Notes under the pieces: model-generated
The model's database searches: none
The model's input: only the letters and a program-made list of their open reading frames with translations
Told to the model about the DNA's origin: nothing
Position numbers and translations under genes: made by a program
Source of the DNA: JAVBNC01 sp031551765
GTDB taxonomy: Bacteria; Desulfobacterota; Desulfovibrionia; Desulfovibrionales; Desulfovibrionaceae
NCBI GenBank assembly: GCA_031551765.1
Contig: JAVBNC010000144.1
Location: 1 to 56,231, forward strand
Direction of reading: 5' to 3'
Length of the DNA stretch: 56,231 bases
Shown here: positions 1 to 9,387 of the stretch, one piece after another
How positions within the stretch are numbered: position 1 is the stretch's first letter
How the letters are laid out: each line of letters begins with the position of its first letter

Positions 1-67
1 GAACCCCATTCTCAGCCTGCTTCAAAATCGCCAGAATCTGGCTGTCGGAAAATCGGGACGTTTTCAT
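1..67 (-). CDS. IS3-family transposase OrfA, N-terminal fragment (cut by window edge)
   Basis: Reading the minus strand from the ATG at 67 gives 22 codons beginning MKTSRFSDSQILAILKQAE. This is the characteristic start of IS3-family OrfA, a helix-turn-helix DNA-binding protein that is normally fused to the DDE transposase OrfB by programmed frameshifting. The remainder lies outside the window, so intactness cannot be judged. It is too short to appear as an ordinary ORF. The identification rests on the strongly conserved N-terminus. The gene points away from the TRAP transporter genes that follow. Confidence 0.82.
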   Translation of the reverse strand, partial: MKTSRFSDSQILAILKQAENGV

Positions 68-141
68 GCAAAATCTCCGTGCTGTTTATTCTCGGAAATT
101 CTACTTCAAAACGCTACTTTTTTTCGGGGGGATTACCATCA
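1..141 (-). mobile_element. End of an IS3-family insertion sequence
   Basis: The OrfA start at 67 is preceded on the minus strand by about 74 bp of non-coding sequence. A plausible IS terminus reads TGATGGTAATCCCCCC on the minus strand and ends at 141; IS3-type elements begin with TG and usually leave 50-100 bp before orfA. Sequence changes to AT-rich, host-like DNA immediately afterwards. The other end and any target duplication are outside the window, so the exact boundary is an inference. Confidence 0.6.
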
Positions 142-296
142 AATCCACAAAGTGTTTTATTGAAAAAAAATCGATTAGTTGTTATTTGTTTACTATATTG
201 GGATTTTTTTCACGCACAACATCGCCGTGTAGTCCATTGTGTCAACGGCTGCACTTGGTTTCTCATCATTCGCACCTTTTGGCTGCCGGAGCGACC

Positions 297-2279
297 ATGA
301 CAGAATCTCCCAAATCCCCGCCGCCCCAAGGCCCCGGCAGCATCGATTTTGATGATCTTATGCGTAAGTACGACACGGAATCGCGTTTCCGGCAGCTCAC
401 CGGCTGGCAAGCGCTTTTGATTACCGTGCTTGCCGTGAGCATGGCCTGCTTTCATTTTTACACTTCCGGCTTTGGCTTGCTGCCCGCCCAAACGCAGGGT
501 GCGGTGCATCTTTCCTTTGCCCTGGCCCTGACCATCCTGCTCTATCCTCCAAAACAAAACGCAAAATCAAAACATTCCATCCCCTGGTACGACTTTATCC
601 TGGCCGGGACCGCCGTCTCTTCCAGCATGTATCTGGTGGTGAATTACGTTGAGCTTACCGGCCGGGCGGGCCTGCCCACGGACCTGGACCTGTTCATGGG
701 CTTTCTGCTCATTCTGCTGCTTCTGGAAGCCACGCGCCGTATTTCCAATCCTGTACTTTCCAGTCTGGCCATAGCAGCGCTTCTGTACTGCTATTTCGGC
801 CGCTCGCTGCCGGAAATGTTCTCGCACCGGGGGTTCAGCATTTCGCGTATCGTCAACCACATGTACCTGGGCACGGAAGGCATTTTCGGCACGCCGCTGG
901 AGGTTTCCTCCACCTTCGTGTTCATGTTCATCCTTTTCGGCGCGGTGCTGGAAAAGACGGGCATGGGCAAATTTATTATCGACCTCTCCCTGGCGCTGGC
1001 CGGGTGGTCCACGGGCGGCCCGGCTAAGGTGGCGGTGGTGGCTTCCGGCCTGATGGGCACGGTTTCCGGCTCTTCCGTGGCCAACGTCTGCACCACGGGC
1101 ATGTTCACCATCCCGCTGATGAAAAGCGTGGGCTACCGGCCGCATTTTGCCGGTGCCGTGGAAGCGGTGGCTTCCACCGGCGGGCAGATCATGCCCCCGG
1201 TCATGGGGGCCGGGGCTTTCATCATGGCCCAGTTTCTTGGCGAGCCGTACATCAACGTGGCCATAGCGGCCATTGTGCCCGCCCTGCTCTACTACAGCGC
1301 GGTCATGATCCAAGTGCATTTCGAAGCCAGAAGGCTGGGACTAAAAGGCTTGTCTCGCGAGCAGTTGCCCAATGTCTGGTATTTACTGCGCACCAAAGGA
1401 TTTCTGCTGTTGCCGCTCGCGGCCATCATCTATTTCCTGCTGGCCGGGTACACGCCGCTGATGGCTGCCTTTTACGGCATTATCACCTGTATCGTCCTCT
1501 CCTGGCTGAACAAGGAAACCCGCCTCACGCCCAGAAAGCTCATGGAAGCTTTTGAAAGCGGCGCAAGGGCTTCTCTCAGTGTTGCCTGCGCCTGCGCCTG
1601 CGTGGGCATGGTGGTGGGCACCGGCACCCTGACCGGCCTGGCCCTGCGCATAGCAGGCGGCATTGTGGCCCTGGCCGGCGGCATGCTGCTGCCCACCCTG
1701 CTGCTGACCATGTGCGCCAGTATTCTGCTGGGAACGGGCCTGCCCACCACGGCCAACTTCATCGTCACCAGCACCATGGCCGCTCCCGCCCTGCTTCAGC
1801 TCGGCGTGCCGCCCATTGCCGCGTACATGTTCGTCTTTTACTTCGGTATCGCGGCCGACCTCACCCCGCCGGTGGCGCTTGCCGCTTACGCTGGAGCGGG
1901 CATTGCCGGGGCCGACCCCATGCGCACAGGCGGGGTTGCCTTCAAACTTGCCTTGGCGGGGCTTATTGTGCCCTATATTTATGTGTTCAACCCCATTCTG
2001 CTTTTTGTGGGGGCCACGCCTCTGGCCATGGCCCAGGCCATTACCACCGCACTTATTGGGGTGTTCCTGCTGGCCATGTGCACCATAGGCTTTTATAAAA
2101 TTTCCATGCCCTGGTGGCTAAGAGCGCTCGCTTTGCTGGGCGCTCTAGGCCTGCTGGACCCCGGAACCGCAACGGATATTTTCGGCCTGGCCGTTCTGGC
2201 GGTCGTGCACTTTATCCAGCGGTTCCGGGAAAAAAGATTGTCTGACCCCGTAACGCAAACAGGAGAAAGCGAATTATGA
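297..2279 (+). CDS. TRAP transporter fused permease (4TM/12TM, TAXI type)
   Basis: This 660-residue inner-membrane protein fuses the small and large permease subunits of a TRAP transporter, which imports organic anions using an ion gradient. Many hydrophobic helices span the protein. The large-subunit signature containing GSSVANVCTTG, ASTGGQIMPPVMGAGAF and, later, GTGLPTTANFI is clear. The open frame extends upstream to 66, but that part runs through the IS end and AT-rich promoter-like DNA. ATG 297 has GGAG five bases upstream and gives a normal N-terminus. The stop overlaps the start of the TAXI binding protein (ATGA at 2276), so the two are translationally coupled. A -10-like TATATT lies at 194-199. 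Substrate is unknown. Confidence 0.9.
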   Translation: MTESPKSPPPQGPGSIDFDDLMRKYDTESRFRQLTGWQALLITVLAVSMACFHFYTSGFGLLPAQTQGAVHLSFALALTILLYPPKQNAKSKHSIPWYDFILAGTAVSSSMYLVVNYVELTGRAGLPTDLDLFMGFLLILLLLEATRRISNPVLSSLAIAALLYCYFGRSLPEMFSHRGFSISRIVNHMYLGTEGIFGTPLEVSSTFVFMFILFGAVLEKTGMGKFIIDLSLALAGWSTGGPAKVAVVASGLMGTVSGSSVANVCTTGMFTIPLMKSVGYRPHFAGAVEAVASTGGQIMPPVMGAGAFIMAQFLGEPYINVAIAAIVPALLYYSAVMIQVHFEARRLGLKGLSREQLPNVWYLLRTKGFLLLPLAAIIYFLLAGYTPLMAAFYGIITCIVLSWLNKETRLTPRKLMEAFESGARASLSVACACACVGMVVGTGTLTGLALRIAGGIVALAGGMLLPTLLLTMCASILLGTGLPTTANFIVTSTMAAPALLQLGVPPIAAYMFVFYFGIAADLTPPVALAAYAGAGIAGADPMRTGGVAFKLALAGLIVPYIYVFNPILLFVGATPLAMAQAITTALIGVFLLAMCTIGFYKISMPWWLRALALLGALGLLDPGTATDIFGLAVLAVVHFIQRFREKRLSDPVTQTGESEL

Positions 2280-3235
2280 AATCAAGAAAACACGGGCTTA
2301 TTCTGGCGATTACGGTGCTCGCCGTGCTAAGTTGCAGCGGCTTCGCCCACGCGGCGAAAGCCTTTGTTTCCATTGCCACGGGCGGCACATCCGGCACCTA
2401 TTACCCCATTGGCGGCGCTATTGCTCAAGCGGTGAGCAAGCACCCCGATCTGCAGGCCACCGCGGAAACTGGCAACGCGGCCGTGGCCAACATCAACCTG
2501 ATCGGAAAAAAGGAAATCGAGATCGCCTTTGTGCAGAACGACACCGCGTTCTGGGCCTACAACGGGCAACAGATGTTCAAGTCCCCGGTCAAGAGCCTGC
2601 GCGCGGTGGCCTCCCTGTATCCGGAGCATATCCAGCTTATTACGGCCAAGTCTTCCAACATTAAAACCATCAACGACCTCAAGGGCAAGCGGGTGGGCAT
2701 AGGCGCCCCCGGCTCCGGCACGGAAGGCGACGCGCAGGCCATTTTCCAGGTGGCCGGCATCAAGTACAGCGAAATGAAGGTGGATTACCTGGACTTTGGC
2801 GCTGTCACCAGCCGCTTCAAGGACAACCAGATCGACGCGGGCTTTGTGGTGGCCGGCTACCCCACAGCTTCCATCATGGACCTTGCCACAACCAAGGACA
2901 TCACCATGCTCAGCTTTGACGACGCCTTCCTGGCCAAGTTGAGCAAAGCCCACCCCTATTTCATAGCCAGCAGCGTGCCGGCCAACACCTACAAAGGAGT
3001 GACCACCGTCACCAAGACCCCGGCGGTCATGGCCATTCTGGTTACCTACGACACGGTGCCCGAAACGGTCATTTACAATTTCACCAAGACGCTTTTTGAC
3101 AATATTAAAGACGTTCAGGCCTCCCATGCCAAGGGCAAGGAAATCACCCTGAAAACCGCTCTGGAAGGCCTGACCGTGCCCCTGCACCCCGGCGCCGCCA
3201 AGTTTTACAAGGAAAAGGGCATGACGGTTAAGTAA
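2276..3235 (+). CDS. TAXI-family TRAP solute-binding protein
   Basis: This 319-residue periplasmic receptor delivers substrate to the fused permease encoded just upstream. It has a Sec signal peptide (basic start, hydrophobic stretch, probable cleavage after AHA at about residue 26). The family hallmark ATGGTSGTYYPIGGAI follows directly. Length and the later GKRVGIGAPGSGTEGDA segment are typical of TAXI proteins. The start codon overlaps the permease stop by four bases. A strong intrinsic terminator follows, so the operon is just these two genes. TAXI proteins often bind glutamate-like or other carboxylate ligands, but nothing here fixes the substrate. Confidence 0.92.
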   Translation: MKSRKHGLILAITVLAVLSCSGFAHAAKAFVSIATGGTSGTYYPIGGAIAQAVSKHPDLQATAETGNAAVANINLIGKKEIEIAFVQNDTAFWAYNGQQMFKSPVKSLRAVASLYPEHIQLITAKSSNIKTINDLKGKRVGIGAPGSGTEGDAQAIFQVAGIKYSEMKVDYLDFGAVTSRFKDNQIDAGFVVAGYPTASIMDLATTKDITMLSFDDAFLAKLSKAHPYFIASSVPANTYKGVTTVTKTPAVMAILVTYDTVPETVIYNFTKTLFDNIKDVQASHAKGKEITLKTALEGLTVPLHPGAAKFYKEKGMTVK

Positions 3236-3259
3236 CCCGGATGCGCCCCGAAAACGCAA

Positions 3260-3288
3260 GGAGCCGCCGTGAGGCGGCTCCTTTTTTT
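3260..3288 (+). terminator. Rho-independent terminator of the TRAP operon
   Basis: A 9-bp perfect stem GGAGCCGCC/GGCGGCTCC with a GTGA loop is followed by seven T residues, 25 bp after the TAXI stop codon. Confidence 0.93.
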
Positions 3289-3505
3289 GACAGATACCTG
3301 AGCATGCGCCGGGATGCAAAAAAACCGCGCGGAATATAAATGAGGGTTTTTATCCGAATTACCTTGACGACAATGCGGGTCTTTTCTAGAACTTATCCTA
3401 AAGGTACTGTCAAGGCATGATGATTTTATTCACTTTTCACGAATTATCAGCCTCTGGGGATGTGACGATATTCCGGCATACCGGCTATACCGTCAGGGCA
3501 AATGC

Positions 3506-6500
3506 ATGAACAAACCCGCTAGTTCTTCCCGCCTTGCACTGGAGCGCCTTTTTACCCGCTTCGGTTTAGGTATGCGCGCCAAGCTGATCGCGCTTTTTGT
3601 CGTCATCAAGGTGGTTCCGCTGATTTTGCTCGCCCTTCTGGCCTGGCGGCAATCCTGGCTGCTGGGTGAAGAACTGAAAGTGCAAACCCGCGAGCTTACC
3701 CAAAAAGCCAACGCGGCTCTGTCCAAAACCGGTGACATAGCGATAAATGACGCCAAAAAGGCTTTGGACGAGCGGGCCCGTGAAGACATAGAGCGCACCA
3801 GCACGGACACGGCCCGCCGCGTGGCGGACTTTCTGTACGCCCGGGACGACGATATCCGCGTTGCGGCTAACATGCCGCCGGATGCCGCAGCTTACCGGCA
3901 TTTCATTTCCGCGCTTAAGGGCAAGATCGTCAAACAGGGAGAGTGGGAACTGGCGCCGGACGGCAAATCCTGGCAACCGGCCGCCGCCCCCGTCCAGAAC
4001 AGGGCCATTACGTCTTCCATCAAAGAAAACGACGTGGGCTTCCACTACCGGGCGCCGGAGCCTTTCCACTATGAAGACAAACCCCTGTATCGGGAAATAA
4101 CCTTTGTGGATCTTACGGGGCAGGAACGGGTCAAAGTGACCACCTCGCCCCAGATGGACACAAAACTCAAGGACGTGTCCCAGCGCAAGAACACCTATGC
4201 ACGGGCGGAAACCTACTTCAATGAACTGAAGAAACTGAAGCCGGGCGAAGTTTACGTTTCCGACGTGATCGGCCCCTACGTGCGCTCCCGGGTTATCGGC
4301 CGCTACACCCCGGAAACCGCTGCCAAGGCGGGCGAGGCGTACAACCCGGAGCAATCCGCTTATGCCGGCCAGGAAAACCCCCTGGGCAAACGCTTTCAGG
4401 GCATTGTGCGCTGGGCCACGCCCGTGGTGGAAAAAGGGCGCGTCACCGGCTACGTGACCTTGGCCCTGGACCATGACCATCTTATGGAATTCACGGCTCA
4501 CCTGATGCCCACGGACGACCGCTACACGGAAATCCCGGACGCCTACGAGGGCAACTACGCCTTTATATGGGACCATAAAGGCCGCAGCATCGTCCACCCG
4601 CGCCACTTTTCCATCACGGGCTACGATCCGGAAACAGGCGACCCGGAAATACCCTGGCTGGAAGACCGTATTTACAACGCATGGCAAAAGAGCGGCAAAA
4701 ACTACGCGGAGTTCATTCCAGACGAGCCCACATTCGTGGCCCAGTCCATCAAGAAAAAACCCGCTCTGGAACTTACCCGCCAGGGACTTGTGGGTCTGGA
4801 CTGTCGCTACCTGAATTTCGCACCCCAATGCACAGGCTGGTTTGACCTAACCCAGGAAGGGGGCTCCGGCTCATTCCTTATTCTCTGGAGCGGGCTGTGG
4901 AAAATCACCACCGCCGCGTCCATCCCCTATTACACGGGGCAGTATGCGGCCTCCCCCAGGGGCTTCGGCTTTGTCACCATCGGGGCCGGGGTGGACGACT
5001 TCCATCGTCCGGCCACGGAAACCAAGGCCGTCATTGACGAACTGATCAAGGCCAGCGACGCTGAACTGACCAAGACAGCGGACGACACTGTGGGCTCCAT
5101 AGCCAGAAACCTGCTGGCCACGGCCGCCAGCCTCAGCGCTTCCACCGGCGTCATGGTTATTTTGGTGGTGCTCATCGCCATTTGGATGGCTTCCGTGTTC
5201 ACGCGCAGCATCACCACCATGATCGCGGGCATTTCCCGCTTCCGCTCGGGCGAACGCCATTTTCGCTTCAACGCTCCCATAAAAGATGAAATGGGCGCAT
5301 TGGCGGATTCCTTTGACGATATGGCCGACAGCCTGGTGCAAAGCGCGCAGGGCGCGCTGACCATTACCGACCTGAACCACAACATTATTTATATGAACGG
5401 CGAGGGCCTGGAAAAGGTCGGCAAGACCCTGCCGGAAATCCTGGGCAAACCTTATGCGGAAAACAGTATTTTCCCGGCGAATACCCCCTACTGTCCTATC
5501 ACAAGCCTGTTACATCACCGGGAGCCGGAAGTGCTCCACTACCGGGACGGGCATTATTACAGGGGCACGGCCACCTATCTCACCGACAAGAACGGCGGAT
5601 CCATCGGCTATGTCATAAATACGGTTGATGTGACGGAAATGGCGTTGCAGCAACAGAAAACCGAAGAGCAGCGCGCGCTGCTGGATACGGTTTTTTCCGC
5701 CTCCCCGGACCTTATCTGGTACAAGGACGCCGAAGGCAGATACCTGGCCGTCAACCCCCGTTTTGCAGCTTTGTCCGGCAAAGCGCCCGAGGAAATTGTC
5801 GGCCGTACCGCGCAGGAAATTTTCCCCATGCACCAAGCCGAGGATATCGCCGCCGAAGATCAGGAGGTAGGCGACCACAAAACGCCTGTGTACACCGAGG
5901 TGCTGTTGTCTTTTGCCGATGGGCACAAGGAAACCATGGACGCGGTGCGCACCCCGATCTTCTCAGCCAGCGGGGAATGTGTCGGCATTCTTGGCGTGGC
6001 GCGCGATGTTTCGCGCAGGGTCACCGTGGAAGCGGAACTGCGCATGACCCAGCTCGAATTGAAAAAGGCCGTGGAGACCGCCAACAAGGCCAGCAATTCC
6101 AAGAGCGAGTTCCTGGCCCGCATGAGCCATGAAATCCGCACGCCCATGAACGCCATTATCGGCATGACCAACATCACCAAGCGCAAGCTGGGGGAAAGCA
6201 ACAAGGACAACGAAGAGGTTCTGGCCCATGTGCGGCAAATAGAAAGCTCCTCCATGCACCTTCTGGGGCTGCTCAACGATATTCTGGATATTTCCAAAAT
6301 CGAGGCAGGCAAGGTCGAGCTGGCGGAAGATTCCTTCAACCTGCCCAGGCTCGCGGACCACGTGGCCTCCATTATCCGCTCCCGTTGCACGGAAAAAAAC
6401 ATCCGGTTCGAAGTCGCTTGCGAACATATCGAGCACGATACCTTTGTCAGCGATCCTCTGCGGCTGCGGCAGGTGCTCATCAACCTTCTGGGCAACGCCG

Positions 6501-7249
6501 TCAAGTTCACGCCGGAAGGCGGCGCGGTGCAGTTTTCCATCACCCAGATGGACAGGCGGAACCAAAACACCCTGCTGCGGTTTTCAGTTAGGGATTCCGG
6601 CATAGGCATACAGCAGGAGCGCATTGCCTCGCTGTTCGAGCCCTTTGAGCAGGGCGGCTCGCATATAGCCAAACAATACGGCGGCACGGGCCTGGGCCTG
6701 CCCATCAGCCGCAGTATCGTCCGGCTATTGGGCGGCGACATCACCGTCACCAGCGAGGAAGGCAGCGGAAGCGAGTTCAGCTTCTCCCTCTGGCTTCCGG
6801 AAATGGAAGACAAGCGGGAAGAAGCCCTTGTGGTCGGCGACACCACCATGCTCAGGGGCAAGCGCGTGCTGCTGGTGGATGATGTGCCCATCAACAGAAC
6901 CATTGTCATCGAGCTGCTGGACGGCACCGGCGTTCTCATTGATGAGGCGGACGACGGCCAGAAAGCCGTGGATGTCTTTACGGCTTCCCCGGAAGGATAC
7001 TACGACCTCATTCTTATGGACGTGCAAATGCCCGTTCTGAACGGCTACCAGGCCTCCAGCGCCATCCGCGCCTTGTCCCGCGCGGACGCCAAAGCTGTGC
7101 CCATCATCGCCATGACAGCCAACGCGTTCAAGGAAGACGTGGACAAAGCCCTGGCCCACGGTATGAACGCCCACCTGGCCAAGCCCCTGGAGCATGAAAA
7201 GCTGCTGGAACTGCTGGCGCGCTTCTCCGGCAAAGTAAGCACGGAGTAA
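3506..7249 (+). CDS. Hybrid sensor histidine kinase (Cache-like, HAMP, PAS-PAS, HisKA, HATPase, REC)
   Basis: This 1247-residue membrane sensor has one TM helix at about 24-46 and another at about 540-562, flanking a periplasmic region of about 490 residues that looks Cache-like. HAMP follows (about 565-620), then two PAS domains (about 611-711 and 715-828). HisKA carries the phospho-accepting His875 in SHEIRTP. An HATPase_c domain (about 980-1098) has the N box and GTGLGLP. A C-terminal receiver has phospho-acceptor Asp1172 in LILMDVQMP. No output domain is attached, so phosphate must pass to an HPt protein or regulator elsewhere. ATG 3506 has only a weak ribosome site; an alternative ATG lies at 3572. 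The periplasmic ligand is unknown. Confidence 0.9.
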   Translation: MNKPASSSRLALERLFTRFGLGMRAKLIALFVVIKVVPLILLALLAWRQSWLLGEELKVQTRELTQKANAALSKTGDIAINDAKKALDERAREDIERTSTDTARRVADFLYARDDDIRVAANMPPDAAAYRHFISALKGKIVKQGEWELAPDGKSWQPAAAPVQNRAITSSIKENDVGFHYRAPEPFHYEDKPLYREITFVDLTGQERVKVTTSPQMDTKLKDVSQRKNTYARAETYFNELKKLKPGEVYVSDVIGPYVRSRVIGRYTPETAAKAGEAYNPEQSAYAGQENPLGKRFQGIVRWATPVVEKGRVTGYVTLALDHDHLMEFTAHLMPTDDRYTEIPDAYEGNYAFIWDHKGRSIVHPRHFSITGYDPETGDPEIPWLEDRIYNAWQKSGKNYAEFIPDEPTFVAQSIKKKPALELTRQGLVGLDCRYLNFAPQCTGWFDLTQEGGSGSFLILWSGLWKITTAASIPYYTGQYAASPRGFGFVTIGAGVDDFHRPATETKAVIDELIKASDAELTKTADDTVGSIARNLLATAASLSASTGVMVILVVLIAIWMASVFTRSITTMIAGISRFRSGERHFRFNAPIKDEMGALADSFDDMADSLVQSAQGALTITDLNHNIIYMNGEGLEKVGKTLPEILGKPYAENSIFPANTPYCPITSLLHHREPEVLHYRDGHYYRGTATYLTDKNGGSIGYVINTVDVTEMALQQQKTEEQRALLDTVFSASPDLIWYKDAEGRYLAVNPRFAALSGKAPEEIVGRTAQEIFPMHQAEDIAAEDQEVGDHKTPVYTEVLLSFADGHKETMDAVRTPIFSASGECVGILGVARDVSRRVTVEAELRMTQLELKKAVETANKASNSKSEFLARMSHEIRTPMNAIIGMTNITKRKLGESNKDNEEVLAHVRQIESSSMHLLGLLNDILDISKIEAGKVELAEDSFNLPRLADHVASIIRSRCTEKNIRFEVACEHIEHDTFVSDPLRLRQVLINLLGNAVKFTPEGGAVQFSITQMDRRNQNTLLRFSVRDSGIGIQQERIASLFEPFEQGGSHIAKQYGGTGLGLPISRSIVRLLGGDITVTSEEGSGSEFSFSLWLPEMEDKREEALVVGDTTMLRGKRVLLVDDVPINRTIVIELLDGTGVLIDEADDGQKAVDVFTASPEGYYDLILMDVQMPVLNGYQASSAIRALSRADAKAVPIIAMTANAFKEDVDKALAHGMNAHLAKPLEHEKLLELLARFSGKVSTE

Positions 7250-7374
7250 AGATTTCGCGCGGGATAGGCTCCAGAAAAGGAAACAGGGAGCGGGAAAAAA
7301 GGCTGTACAGGACAGGGCGGAAGGGGCTATGCCTGTTTTTCGCGGGCCATCAGGCGTGAAATGCAGGGGTTGCA

Positions 7375-8322
7375 ATGGTTTTGTTCGGCGCTTTTTCAGG
7401 GCTGCTCACAGTCTTTCTTGTTGCCTCGCTGGGATACTACCTGGCAAAAAAAGGCTATTTCTCTGCCGAGATCACGGCGGCGCTGCCAAGGTTCATCACC
7501 ACTATCGCTTTGCCGCCGTATATGTTCCGCAGTGTCACCACTTCCTTTGAACGCGACCAGTTGCTGCAGCTCCTTTACGGCGGCATCATTCCTTTTCTCT
7601 CCATTTTCCTCATCTTTTTTCTGGCCATGGCGCTTGCGGCCGTGTTGCGGGTCAGAACGGGACGGCGCGGGGTTTTCCGCACCGCCGTTGCCACCGCCAA
7701 TACGGTCAACATGGGTATTCCCGTCAATATCGCGCTGTTCGGCGAAGCCGCCCTGCCCTATGTGCTGCTCTACCTGTTCGCCAATTCGGTTTTCTTCTGG
7801 ACTATAGGTAACTATTCCATTGCCAGCGACGGGCCCGAGGGACGGAACGCAAAATTCTTCAGCCGCGACACCGTGCGCCACCTTTTATCTCCACCGCTCA
7901 TCGGTTTTCTCTGTGGTATCATCCTGGTGCTTCTAGATCTGCACCTGCCTGTGTTCCTGGACAGAGCTCTCAAATATGTCGGCGACATGACCATTGCCCT
8001 GGCCCTTTTTTACCTGGGCATCATCCTCAGCAGCATCAGCATCCGGGAATGCAAACCGGACCGGGATGTAACCCTGGTTATTTTGGGGCGCCTTGTCCTC
8101 AGCCCTCTGACGGTCTTTCTTCTCTCGATGTTTATTGATATTCCGCCCCTGATGCGCAATGTGTTCATTATCCAGTCCTCGCTGCCCGTCATGGTCAACG
8201 CGGCCATAATCACGGGACACTATAAGGGCGATTTAGGTTTCGCCGCCCTGGCCGTCAGCCTCACCACGTTTCTCTGCATGTTCACCGTTCCCGTTTACAT
8301 GCTGCTGATACAAATGCTGTGA
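7375..8322 (+). CDS. AEC-family (auxin efflux carrier type) transporter
   Basis: This 315-residue integral membrane protein has about ten hydrophobic helices and the family's N- and C-terminal repeat halves (for example LPRFITTIALPPYMF, and TANTVNMGIP in the middle). Bacterial AEC proteins include malonate and other dicarboxylate carriers, so an organic acid substrate is plausible but not shown. AGGGG lies five bases before the ATG. It follows the first hybrid kinase by 125 bp with no clear terminator between. The membrane protein gene downstream starts at or just after its stop codon, suggesting co-transcription. Confidence 0.85.
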   Translation: MVLFGAFSGLLTVFLVASLGYYLAKKGYFSAEITAALPRFITTIALPPYMFRSVTTSFERDQLLQLLYGGIIPFLSIFLIFFLAMALAAVLRVRTGRRGVFRTAVATANTVNMGIPVNIALFGEAALPYVLLYLFANSVFFWTIGNYSIASDGPEGRNAKFFSRDTVRHLLSPPLIGFLCGIILVLLDLHLPVFLDRALKYVGDMTIALALFYLGIILSSISIRECKPDRDVTLVILGRLVLSPLTVFLLSMFIDIPPLMRNVFIIQSSLPVMVNAAIITGHYKGDLGFAALAVSLTTFLCMFTVPVYMLLIQML

Positions 8323-8372
8323 GCCGCGCGCTGCTCAAAGCCAGCCACCATGCCATGAACGGACAGGATACC

Positions 8373-9140
8373 ATGAAAGAGCGAAAGGACGCCGCAAAAC
8401 CGGAACGCAAGGCCGTGCCCCGCACGGATTTCTGGTTCAGTATCATGGTGCTGGCCTTTGTGGTGGATTTTTTTATCACCGTGGCGGCGCTTTGTTACGG
8501 CATTATCACCACACCGCCGCGCAAAAGCGGGGAGGCGGTGCGCCTGGCCTTTCCTTGGATGGGCTGGCTGGCCGCCATGCTGGCGGCTCCCGCCGCTATT
8601 ATAGGACTTGCCCAGTGGGCCGAGGGCCGGGAAGGAAACGCGGCGCCGCCCCAACCCGAGCAAAACGACGCCTTTGCCGACCAGCTTTCCGGCAAGGCTC
8701 TGCGCCTGTATCGCTTTGTTAAAGCCGTGCCCCTGTTCGTCGTCAGCCTTGCGCTTATCGGGCTCAGTGCCACCCTGGTCACCATTGACAGCGCGTTCGG
8801 CATGCTGACGGCCATTGCCGGCTCGCTCGTTCCCTACCTGCCCTACCTTATCGGCGGCGCCACAGTCGTGGCCGTGGCCATAGCGGCCCTGGCGGTATGG
8901 TTTCGCTATAAGAATAACCAGTTGATGACCGAGTATGCCTTCCGTCGCGAAGTGCTCGAAAAAACGGGGGTCATTCTCACGGGCGACAAGGCCATACTCC
9001 CACCGGGCCATGCCGCGAATCAATACACCGTGGACCGCATTGCCGGTTCAGACCCGGGTGGTCTGATCGTGGAAGCGGAACCCCTGCGGGCTCTCCCTGA
9101 CATACCGGACAAAGACGGAAGAAAAACTGTAGGCCAATAG
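8373..9140 (+). CDS. Four-helix membrane protein of unknown function
   Basis: I do not recognise this 255-residue protein. It begins with a charged segment (MKERKDAAKPERK), then four predicted membrane helices: one near the N-terminus (FWFSIMVLAFVVDFFIT), one after a short loop, and a pair after a cytoplasmic-looking stretch. It ends in an approximately 75-residue hydrophilic tail. ATG 8373 has AGGA close upstream. The frame is open back to GTG 8319, which overlaps the AEC stop and would add 18 residues; coupled translation from there is the alternative. Position directly after the AEC carrier suggests a shared transcript but no defined role. Confidence 0.68.
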   Translation: MKERKDAAKPERKAVPRTDFWFSIMVLAFVVDFFITVAALCYGIITTPPRKSGEAVRLAFPWMGWLAAMLAAPAAIIGLAQWAEGREGNAAPPQPEQNDAFADQLSGKALRLYRFVKAVPLFVVSLALIGLSATLVTIDSAFGMLTAIAGSLVPYLPYLIGGATVVAVAIAALAVWFRYKNNQLMTEYAFRREVLEKTGVILTGDKAILPPGHAANQYTVDRIAGSDPGGLIVEAEPLRALPDIPDKDGRKTVGQ

Positions 9141-9387
9141 CAAAAGCATTGTGCCGAACCAGAGCGAACAACTCTGAATTATGTACGCACATTACTGAAC
9201 TCAATCCGCTTTTATAGTATATCGCGCTTTTGCAACCACTCCGCACGGCACAAAAGTTCCATACCCTTCCGCAGGCGGTATTTCGCTTAGCAGCCGCAAT
9301 CAACTATGGCTACCTGCAAAATACTATGCTATGCACCTCTTATCTGAACATAGAAACATAGTGTGGCAACTATAGAGAAAGCTTAAA

